Source: Lineus longissimus
Lineage: Eukaryota; Nemertea; Pilidiophora; Heteronemertea; Lineidae
Direction of reading: 5' to 3'
NCBI RefSeq assembly: GCF_910592395.1
Contig: NC_088313.1
Location: 4,530,501 to 4,594,500 of the forward strand
Length of the DNA stretch: 64,000 nt
The notes below the pieces were generated by a model. It saw only the letters and a program-made list of their open reading frames with translations, searched no databases and was not told the origin of the DNA. Shown here piece after piece: positions 10,201 through 22,200 of the stretch (positions are counted from its first letter, which is position 1; every line of letters starts with the position of its first letter). The position numbers and the translations under genes were made by a program.

Positions 10201-13200
10201 GTAGAGTGGCTGCAAACGAGGTAGAGTGTTAAGCTGCTAAGGTAGAGTGGCTGCAACCAAGGTAGAGTGGTAAGCTGCTAAGGTAAAGTGGCTGCAACCA
10301 AGGTAGAGTGGTAAGCTGCTACGGTAGAGTGGCTGCAACCAAGGTAGAGTGGTAAGCTGCTAAGGTAGAGTGGCTGCAACCGATGTGGAGTGGTAAGCTG
10401 CTAAGGTAGAGTGGCTGCAACCGATGTGGAGTGGTAAGCTGCTAAGGTAGAGTGGCTGCAACCGATGTAGAGTGGTAAGCTGCTAAGGTAGAGTGGCTGC
10501 AACCAAGGTAGAGTGGTAAGCTGCTATGGTAGAGTGGCTGCAACCAAGGTAGAGTGTTAAGCTGCTAGGTAGAGTGGCTGCAACCAAGGTAGAGTGGTAA
10601 GCTGCTAAGGTGGAGTGGCTGCAACCGAGGTAGAGTGGTAAGCTGCTAAGGTAGTGTGGCTGCAAACGAGGTAGAGTGGTAAGCTGCTAAGGTAGAGTGA
10701 CTGCAACCGAGGTAGAGTGGTAAGCTGCTAAGGTAGAGTGGCTGCAACCGAGGTAGAGTAGTAAGCTGCTAAGGTAGTGTGGCTGCAACCGAGGTAGAGT
10801 GGTAAGCTGCTAAGGTAGAGTGGCTGCAACCGAGGTAGGGTGGTAAGCTGCTAAGGTAGTGTGGCTGCAACCGAGGTAGAGTAGTAAGCTGCTAAGGTAG
10901 TGTGGCTGCAACCGAGGTAGAGTGGTAAGCTGCTAAGGTAGAGTGGCTGCAACCGAGGTAGGGTGGTAAGCTGCTAAGGTAGTGTGGCTGCAACCGAGGT
11001 AGAGTGGTAAGCTGCTAAGGTAGGGTGGCTGCAACAGTGGAATGGCGGTGAGCTGCCAAGGTAGGGTGGGACGCCCTGACAAATGGTCTTGTGGAGAACA
11101 CTACCTCTCATTCATTTCCAGTTCCTTATGCAATGGCCCCAGTAAATTGAGATCGACTCTTCCTTCCAGATCATGTTGACGACATAGTGTTGTTGACGTT
11201 CCAGTACCTGAACATGGTAAAGAAAGAAGGGACGCCCGACTGGGTGTTCAAGGAGTGTCAAGATTTGAACAATATGACCTTCAGATTCAAGGACAAGGAA
11301 AAACCAAGAAGTTTCACATGTAACAGCGCAGGATCTCTACATGTAAGCAAAAATATAACCTCTCTATTACGGACACCCTCGGGACTGACAAGTGCTGTCC
11401 TTAATAGAGAGGTGTCCTGATTAGAGATGTCTAATCGAACGGAAACAATCAATTTGGGACCAAAACTAGTTTTCTTAATAGAGAGGTTGTCCTCAGTAAA
11501 GAGATGTCCGTTTTTGGGAGGTTCGGCTCCACTGTGTAGCAGACACTATTGAGCCAGTTGAAGCGCTTACTGTTACACATAGGCCTATATAACAAGTAAG
11601 ATTTTTTAACTTCAAATTTCAAATTTCAACTTCGAATTTGATCTTGATTGAAGCAGTGTTGATTTTGTGTTGGCAGTTAAAATGAAAACCATTATCCACA
11701 TAAGAGAGCGAATACAAACCTTTCAACCAATGTTGCAGATATTGTAATTTCAAAATCGGGCATTAGCAGAAAGAAGTATTTGAAATTAGATTTTGGAACA
11801 ATGGGTGATATGAATAAAGACTAGCAAATGCTTTTATCTAAATCTCCATGTACATTTACACTAGGCCTTCCTGTACAAAACCGGAGTAAAAGCATTTGCT
11901 AGTCTTTATTCATATCACCCAAGACAAAATTGTTGATCATGAATTTTATAGGATGTTGGTCAGGCAATGTCCTACTGCTTACTTGAATATTCATCAGTTT
12001 ATTTTAACTTTATTACTGTATTCTCTTTTCAGGATTATCCACTGAAGGAAGTGATCAGTGGGCCGTATCTTTTGTACGAGTTCAAACCGGAATTAGTGAC
12101 AATGCTCCTCGAGAAGCTTACTCCAGAAAATATCAGGTAGGTTTGGGGTTCCGGCATTTTCGATATAGGAGGATTTTCATTTTCCCTCCTAAAAATGGCT
12201 TAATTCAACAGTGGAAATAAAAATGGCTATATCTCAGCTCTCCGCAGTACTTTGAATTGTTGAAATCAAACAAAACCTTTGGTGTAACATCAAATCTTGT
12301 CCCACTATGTCTGATAGGTGGCGACAGCTTCCTGCTTTTAATATCAACTGTTCCAATTTTCCAGAATTGCTGTGATAGGGAAGAAATTTGAGGGGGAGAC
12401 CAAGCTGAAAGAGGAATGGTACGGGACGGAATATTCAATGGAGCCAATTCCGCAAGTCCTTCTAAATGTGAGTGGTGAACTGAACATGAAATTTTGTTAT
12501 GTTTGTTTATTTATTTATTTAGGTTTTTATTTATTTAGGTGTTTATTTATTTAGGTATTTATTTATTTATTTAGGTATTTAGGTATTGAGGTATTTTCTT
12601 TATCTAGGTATTTTATTTTATTCGTACAGAGTACAATAATAGATTTGAAGTGGGTGCGAGTTTGACTAAGTTACCCAATTTCTGTATACCATTCGTGATT
12701 CTGACCTTGCATGATTTCTGTTGCAGAAACTGAATAATGCTGGATTCCATGAGAATCTCAAGCTGCCTGAAAAGAATGAGTTCATACCCACCAACTTTGA
12801 CCTGTATCCCATCGAAGAGAAGGTAGGCTTTGACACAATAGGGAGGTTGATGACAGTCCCTTATCACCAATCCTTATAAGTACAGTGGAACCTCCCTTAG
12901 CGGACACCTCTCTATCAAGGACAGCCTCTCAATTTAAAGGACACTAGTTTCAGTCCCAAATAGGTGTTTTCCATTCAAGTTGACCTCTCTAATCAGGACA
13001 CCTCTCTATTAAGGACAGCACTTGTCAGACAGCATACGTGTAAATGCCGCGATAGTGTAGTGGCTCAGGTTTCTGACCAGTAATCAAGAGGTCCAGTATT
13101 CCTCTCTATTCTTCATATTGACATATTACATGATTCCATTTCAGGCAGAGAAAAATCCAGTAATCTTGAAGGTAAGTCAACAACCTGTACATGTATGCTA

Positions 13201-16200
13201 TGTGTGGCAGAGACAGTAGAGTGCACACTAGTGAATAGAGTGCACACTGCCCAACCTAATCGGTGATTCACCTAGGAAAGTTCATGTTACCTTTTAAAGC
13301 CTTTGTGTGCTGGATTTTCAGACTTTTTGCTTCAAGCCCTCTTATATTCGGCTCTGTTCTTCAAAGTTGCTTATTCTGACAGTGCTTTCAGAGTTTAGAA
13401 AGCTTAGGAAGTATCAGGCCTGATAGCTTGCCAATATTATCATATTCTGTGTAGTGCTAAATTTTCAGCATTTTATTTTCGCAGATACTAAAAATCACGA
13501 ATAAAAAATAAAAATTGCAAATTGGCAAAATAAAGATGGACGAAAGTTTAGCGTTTCACAGAACTCTGGCCTGTTTTGTTTTGTCAATAAAGACTTTTGA
13601 AAGGAAAGACACATATTTATCATTTAAACATTTATTCATCTACTTCTCGACTTTTGCCCTTACATCTAAAACTAATCATCTTTTGTACTCATTACCTTCT
13701 AGGAGACACCCCTAAGCAGACTCTGGTTCAAACAGGATCAAAAATTCCTTCTTCCAAAGTGCTGCGTGTGTATGGTGCTCAGCAGGTAAGATTAAAGGGA
13801 ACTGGAACCGCCGAGCGATTTATTCAACTTTTCGACTTTCACCGCCCGAGAATGTCAAACTTCCAACTTCCTATTCGAGTTCAGATTTGTAGCTCCGCCC
13901 CCAGTGCCCGAGCATGCGCAGTTCAATTTGTTATTATTGAGAATCATGTGAGAATCACGTGAGTCATGCGATCTTTCATTCATGAGTTTTCGTTGTAAAT
14001 TCCATAGTAGTGACGTCACTCAATGATTGACAGCTAGGCGCCATGTTTCATTCATGCCTCGTTCTGATCACCCGATACGCGGGAAATGAAAACGAGGTCA
14101 TACGAACTGGCTTGGCGGTTTCAGTTCCCTTTAAGTAAGAAAACCACACGAGTCTGTGTTTGAGTGGAAATATCACACAGGTGGTTACCTTGGTCCAGAA
14201 AGCCTCGAGGCTGTAGGTTGAATGGGTTTCCAGGGGCCAAGACGACCATGATGTTTCCTCCTAAAGGGACAATATAGGCAGCAGTTAGGCAGGCAAGATA
14301 AAGTAACACAAAGTCGCCAATAGGGGTCTCTCACATTTTACAGTACATCGAAATGATTCATTCTTGTACGAGAAATACACTTAGTGTAGAATCTGACATC
14401 ACCCAGGGCTCTCACTGTGTATAAGTCACCTGAAGATGACCAGATTAGCCCCTCTGTTCCTGCCTATAGTCCCCCTTTAAACAAATGGGTGTCATTTTCT
14501 ACTTAACACATGCCATGGTTTTAAATTCCTCGCCAAATTTCATTCCAAAATCCAAAAGCAAAGTGCGCTTTATAGTGCCTTGATGTCTTGTTACAAAGGC
14601 GGGGCAATGACATCACTCAAGCTGGAGGTGACGTTGCCGAGAAGGTCTGCATCACAGAGTGCATGTCGGCGAAGCCATTTGATACAGCCGTGTGATACAA
14701 TGTATATTATCACCTGGCTGAATTGCACCTTTGACAAAAACAAAAATCTGAAAGAAATGTTCGTATAAGTTTTTGCCGAGTTAGAAATCAAGATTTTTTG
14801 CAGAGTTGGAAATCAATTTTAAAAGCAATCAGCTGATAGATTATCATATAATCTATGGTTTGAACCGATCTCTGCCTATAAAGGGTATAATGAATCAGTA
14901 GTAAGTGCAATGGTGAGAAAAATTGTCTGCCTTTCTGTTTCAGCCCGATGGCGTTCATGGACCCAGGAAGTGTCAACCACCTCTACATGTACACGCAGCT
15001 CTTCAAAGATGCGCTGAATGAATACGCATATGCAGCCTCCCTGGCTGGTCTGAACTATTCGTTAGACACTTCAGCTTACGGAATACTGGTAGGTCACTAT
15101 CATTCATGATTACCAGTGTCGGCTTTTCTTGGTGTAAACTTGTGTGTTTCTCACTTCAATGAACTCTAAAACTCTTGACAGTACCGCATCAACATGATCA
15201 ATCACTGCACAAGATTTTGTATGAACAGCACCCAGCAATCTATGCCCAGTTTGTCAAAACAGGTTTTTTCTCGAATGCTGGAGTTTACTTGGAGTTGAGT
15301 CAAATGAGCTTAAGGTTGGCTCTAATTTACTGTCTGTTTGCCATAACCCGACTGACCCAGCTTTAATTGGGCCGACTCTAACATTTTTATGGTTCGAACA
15401 CCTGGACTTTTTATATGAAACAAAGACCCGAGTGTTGTCGAATGCCGACCCAAATTATTTTCTGACCGATTATCCATCAAAAACACATCGCCCATGCGAA
15501 GCGTAATTTGCCCATATAAGGAATGAGATCTACGTATCGACGGCTGGGCTATCAGAATTCATTATCTTGTTGAAACATGTGACATAGAGTGACTCAACAA
15601 CTCTCGCCACCATGCGGGGCCTAATGGTATTAGGCTACAAGTATTAGGCTGTGACACTGACAGGCAAAATGGCCGATACTGAATGCATTTTCAGACATAA
15701 ATTTAAGCCGGAAATAGTTCAGACACATATATTTTCATCCTTGAAGAGGTTTGAAAAAAAGAATTGCCTACCTACCTACCCTGTTTGAAAAGCTTGGGTA
15801 GGGTTACTGCAAATAGACATATAATTTGGGCCAGACTAACAGAAGGTGATAAGGCCAAGCTAAATTAATGCCAGCGTTAGTGAGAAAGGCCCTGACCCCA
15901 GTGTTGTATGCCGAACAAATTCATGCACGCCATTGACATTGAATTGTACTCAACTCTTTTCCTCGTTTGTCGATGAGAAAATGCAACTTTTATTGACACG
16001 ATTTGGTAGGGCAAAGTAGTAGTCTCTTCAATTCAGTGTTGATTTAGAATCCGAGTTTTGTCAATCTGCGGAATGTTCAACATTGCCTTTGATGTGCATT
16101 TTAGCATTATTTCACTGAACACGTCTGCCTTTTTGTTTTTATTGTACGTCACAGATGAGTATAGATCTTAGACTTGTCTGCAAAGCTGTTTGAGATGCGA

Positions 16201-19200
16201 TTATTCATGTTCGCGTTCACTGCATCATGAAAATTATAAAATACATAAGCAATTGCAAGCCTTATATATTTGATATTATTTGCATACTGTTGGCCCTTGT
16301 TTTCCCTTCCCCTTTGATATTTATTCATTGGTTATCACACTTCTTTAAATTTTGTATGTATTTTGTTGAAGGATGTGTGGTAGGAGTTGTGTTGGCCATC
16401 AACCAAAATTTTGAAAAAGTAGGCCCGCACATTTTCCACATTTTTTGTAAAGGACCTTGTGCCATGGCCAGTGAAATCAATTCGATGTCAATTTGATGGA
16501 CGTCAATGATGTCATGTTTCAGTAAATGTAACAAAGCAGATTGAAAGCCAAGACACCTCCTTCGCTGCATGATAGCACCTTGCCCTCAATAAAGTCCAGA
16601 AACCACAAGTCCTGAATAACAGCATGTTCATAATAATCCCAATGCGTTGAGTTTTCTATGACTTTGTCACAACCACCAACACCCCCTCCCTTCCCCCAAC
16701 TAATCTAACATCTGACTGATCACAAAAACTGAAAACTTTTCTGAGTTTTTTTATATATTTTCAACAAATTTGAATAATATTGCCATGAATTTATTCAACG
16801 TGCATGTAAATTTCTCGCACTTGACGAAAATGTTATTGAAATTTTTGAATTCCTAACTTTTTCGTTTTTTTTAAATTTAAAGTATGCTCAGTCTGTTCTT
16901 GCGTCCCATACTGTATTATTTGTGATTACGGTACCGTAATAGTTATCAAATGAAAAAATAGAACTCGAGAAATTTCATGATTCCCAACAATGTCTCAAGT
17001 ATAGAATGTACTTTGGTGCAAACCTAGTAAACTGGCCCCCTTTAACACGCTTTCACCAAGAATTGTGATCCACCGCAACAAAATGAGTCGCATATCACTC
17101 CGAGCTTGACAGGTTGATTAGGACTGGTTGTTCATTTCACTGTTGTCTGCCTTTTGTGAAATCTGAGAACATCAATTTCTTTTATTATTATTTGTCCTGG
17201 TGTCATTTTAGGCTCATCTTCTGACTGTTCTGTGCGACATGCGAATCATTTTGTCGTCGTCGGTCCGCAATTTATGAATTACTTTATACATCCATCCACC
17301 CATCTTGCCCCCATTAATTCCCATCGAGTGACACCAGCAACCAATAGGTGTCACCACTGTGACAGCTCAGCCTCCGCTCATATGTTTTCTCTGAGACACA
17401 GTCGGCCCACACACACCCAGTTGCTCCGAGAAAAAGAGCAGAGATGGGTGGGCCGACCATAGCCTCAGGGTAAGAATACCAACTCAGTGATAAATTTTCC
17501 TAACAAAACGCGTAAAATGGTTCATTTCTAAATTTCCCCCAACTTGGTTATAAATACATGTGGAAGACAGTATACCTCTAGTCTAAATACACTTTCAAAC
17601 CATGAATTCTGAAGTTGTTATTGTTTACAAAATTTCCAGCTGAGTGTGAGGGGATACAATGATAAACAACACATCCTGCTGCAGAAAGTCATTGAGAAAT
17701 TCACGTCATTCGATATCGATCCGAAGCGATTTCAGATTCTCAAGGAGGTGGTAAGTTCCTGTACTTTTCAAATCCCGCTAATCGACCTGCTCATGGATAA
17801 GTTGGTGTGTTAAAATTGAATAGCAACATTTCGCTGAAGACTGTACTCCGCTGGTAATCCGATATGAATTCATTTGTTATGACATTAAATTCTCACTGCA
17901 TGACTTTATCCCAGTGTCCTCCTTGACTTTATTGAATGCGTCCGGCCCACACGTTTAAAACGGCGCCACTATTTGAAGAAGAAAAATGCTGACGTTATAA
18001 GTTATGTGTGACGTCAAGTGATGTGAATCTCCTGTCAAAGCCATATGATTTGTTTTTAGTGTGACACACTCAGTTACTTCTGAGAAGCACCGACGCACAC
18101 CGATTAGGAAAGGGAAAGCTTGACTGACTGCCAAAAATGTCAAATTCAAATAAAACTCATTAAACTTCATGCAGTTAGTTTGGTTGGTATTTCTAATGAA
18201 AGACCTACTCTTAGGCCATGGACCGAATTTGTTGAAAAGCTGTCTTTTGTGACTAAATTTATCAGGCAGATTGAAAATGCTTAGTTTTTTTCTGCAGTAT
18301 GGTCGTGGTTTGAAGAACTTCAAAGCAGAGCAGCCTCATCAGCATGCATTATACTACACCACTGTGGTTGTGATGGAACAGATTTGGACCAAAGATGAGT
18401 TGCTCGAGGCACTGGAAGGTAAGGAAATTATCGTTAAAAAGTAATCGTTTGCCACTGTTCAAAATATTTAAAGCAGGGATGAGACGTTTCCAATATATTT
18501 GGATTTTGTTTTTTTCCCAAATTCTAAAAAGGGCTTAATTTGACAGCCGAAATGAAAAGGTATGAATTTCGAAATCGGCTTTATGTTGTGCCTGAAATCT
18601 TCTGACCTTGACCTACTTTTCAAGGTCACAGTAGTCAAAATTTGTAAATACAGTCCTATATTCGCCTCGTTAAAAACTGATAAATACTCATTGCAATCAT
18701 CTTCTTTGTCCTTTCAGACATGACTGTGGAGACTTTGAAATTATACATCAGTAAATTCCTATCCAAGCTATTCATTGAGAGTCTGGTGTATGGAAATGTT
18801 GATAAAGAGGTAAGGGTACCTCGGAGGAGAGGGATCATGATATGAGTGGAATGATGAAAATTACGCTAAAGCTCTTCCCTGTCCTGTCTGTATTTGATCT
18901 ATGCAACTGCTATTGCTAATTCTGACTTTGGTCAATGAGAACAAAGAGTGGAAACGTACTGGTATGCTTCATAAGTTTAACCAAACAATTTACTGGCAAC
19001 TACAGTCTCCCGTTAAATGTAAAGCAGTGCATGCATGAAAAATGCAGGCCTCCAAATTTGCTTTTAAAAGGGCACAGCATTTTCGACGAGAAAACGGCCG
19101 TTTTGTTAGTTTGGTGAAAAAGGACACACTTTAAAGGGGAATTAATGAAAACTAAGTTGCCTTCGTGATGAAAGAAATATGAAGGGCATCGCGGCCACAG

Positions 19201-22200
19201 GGGAGGGCCTTCGATGCCTCCGATAAATTTGATCCCTGAATATGTTCCTCTTATGATAACGGGCTAATGATCATTTATCTTTTTTTTTGACAGCGTGCGT
19301 CACAGTTGATAGACATAGTGGAGTCTACCCTTACCAAGAAGGCGCAAACTAAACCATTGTTGCTGAGTCAGCAGAAGAGATATCGTGAAGTGCAATTGCC
19401 TTACAGTAAGTTCCATTGTTGCTGAATGTCATGAAGTGCAATTGCCTTACAGTAAGTTCCATTGTTGCTGAATAGGGTGAAGTGCAATTGCCTGACAGTT
19501 AGTTCCATTGTTGCTGAATGTCATGAAGTGCAATTGCCTGACAGTTAGTTCCACTGTTGCTGAATGTCATGAAGTGCAATTGCCTTACAGTAAGTTCCAT
19601 TGTTGCTGAATAGGGTGAAGTGCAATTGCCTGACAGTTAGTTCCATTGTTGCTGAATGTCATGAAGTGCAATTGCCTGACAGTTAGTTCCACTGTTGCTG
19701 AATGTCATGAAGTGCAATTGCCTTACAGTAGGTTCCATTTTTGCTGAATGTCATGAAGTGCAATTGCCCTACAGTTAGTTCCACTGTTGCGGAATGTCAT
19801 GAAGTGCAATTGCCTTACAGTAAGTTCCATTGTTGCTGAATGTCATGAAGTGCAATTGCCTTACAGTTAGTTCCACTGTTGCTGAATGTCATGAAGTGCA
19901 ATTGCCTGACAGTTAGTTCCACTGTTGCTGAATGTCATGAAGTGCAATTGCCTTACAGTTAGTTCCATTGTTACTGAATGTCATGAAGTGCAATTGCCTT
20001 ACAGTTAGTTCCACTGTTGCTGAATGTCATGAAGTGCAATTGCCTGACAGTTAGTTCCACTGTTGCTGAATGTCATGAAGTGCAATTGCCTGACAGTTAG
20101 TTCCATTGTTGCTGAATATCATGAAGTGCAATTGCCTGACAGTTAGTTCCACTGTTGCTGAATGTCATGAAGTGCAATTGCCTGACAGTAAGGTCCGCTG
20201 TTGCATAATGTTACGAAGTGGAATTGCCTTACAGTAAGTTCCATTGTTGCTGAATGTCATGAAGTGCAATTGCCTTACAGTAAGTTCCATTGTTGCTGAA
20301 TAGCGTGAAGTGCAATTGCCTTACAGTAAGTTCCATTGTTGCTGAATGTCATGAAGTGCAATTGCCCTACAGTAAGTTCCATTGTTGCTGAATGTCATGA
20401 AGTGCAATTGCCTGACAGTTAGTTCCACTGTTGCTGAATGTCATGAAGTGCAATTGTCTGACAGTTAGTTCCACTGTTGCTGAATGTCATGAAGTGTAAT
20501 TGCCTGACAGTTAGTTCCACTGTTGCTGAATGTCATGAAGTGCAATTGCCTGACAGTTAGTTCCATTGTTGCTGAATGTCATGAAGTGCAATTGCCTGAC
20601 AGTTAGTTCCACTGCTGCTGAATGTCATGAAGTGCAATTGCCTGACAGTTAGTTCCACTGTTGCTGAATGTCATGAAGTGTAATTGCCTGACAGTTAGTT
20701 CCACTGTTGCTGAATAGCGTGAAGTGCAATTGCCTTACAGTAAGTTCCATTGTTGCTGAATAGTGTGAAGTGCAATTGCCTGACAGTTAGTTCCACTGTT
20801 GCTGAATGTCATGAAGTGCAATTGCCTTACAGTAAGTTCCATTGTTGCTGAATGTCATGAAGTGCAATTGCCTTACAGTTAGTTCCACTGTTGCTGAATG
20901 TCATGAAGTGCAATTGCCTTACAGTTAGTTCCATTGTTGCATAATGTTACGAAGTGGAATTGCCTTACAGTAAGTGCCATTGTTGCTGAATAGCGTGAAG
21001 TGCAATTCCCTGACAGTTAGTTCCATTGTTGCTGAATGTCATGAAGTGCAATTGCCTTACAGTAAGTTCCATTGTTGCTGAATGTCATGAAGTGCAATTG
21101 CCTGACAGTTAGTTCCACTGTTGCTGAATGTCATGAAGTGCAATTGCCTGACAGTTAGTTCCACTGTTGCTGAATGTCATGAAGTGCAATTGCTGACAGT
21201 TAGTTCCATTGTTGCTGAATAGCGTGAAGTGCAATTGCCTTACAGTAAGTTCCATTTTTGCTGAATGTCATGAAGTGCAATTGCCCTACAGTTAGTTCCA
21301 CTGTTGCTGAATGTCATGAAGTGCAATTGCCTTACAGTAAGTTCCATTGTTGCTGAATGTCATGAAGTGCAATTGCCTTACAGTTAGTTCCACTGTTGCT
21401 GAATGTCATGAAATGCAATTGCCTGACAGTTAGTTCCACTGTTGCTGAATGTCATGAAGTGCAATTGCCTTACAGTTAGTTCCATTGTTACTGAATGTCA
21501 TGAAGTGCAATTGCCTTACAGTTAGTTCCACTGTTGCTGAATGTCATGAAGTGCAATTGCCTGACAGTTAGTTCCACTGTTGCTGAATGTCATGAAGTGC
21601 AATTGCCTGACAGTTAGTTCCACTGTTGCTGAATGTCATGAAGTGCAATTGCTGACAGTTAGTTCCATTGTTGCTGAATGTCATGAAGTGCAATTGCTTT
21701 ACAGTAAGTTCCATTGTTGCTGAATAGCGTGAAGTGCAATTGCCTTACAGTAAGTTCCATTGTTGCTGAATGTCATGAAGTGCAATTGCCTGACAGTTAG
21801 TTCCATTGTTGCTGAATGTCATGAAGTGCAATTGCCTGACAGTTAGTTCCATTGTTGCTGAATGTCATGAAGTGCAATTGCCTTACAGTAAGTTCCATTG
21901 TTGCTGAATGTCATGAAGTGTAATTGCCTTACAGTAAAGTATGTTGTGTATATTATTACAGCATCAGTACTGTGGTTGGCAGGCACATTTAACCAACTTA
22001 AACAGATAGTTATCTGCAAATCACTGTTATCATTTTGACAGATTACGAATATTCTTTCCGTTTTCAAATAAAAACGAAAACGTTCATGAATTAAGATTTT
22101 TGCGAAGTCCACAAAAACAAAGATATTTGTGTTGAATTTTCAGATAGTAACCATCTGTACCACAGACTTAACGAGGTGCATAAAAGTTCAGCGTTGGAGA

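Noticed and set aside
10196-11075. Possible CRISPR array
   Set aside because: The units are contiguous with no unique spacers and lie in an intron of an animal gene.
19406-21941. Repeat units as additional coding exons of IDE
   Set aside because: The 46-bp period shifts frame in each unit, and exon 20 joins correctly only to the first donor.
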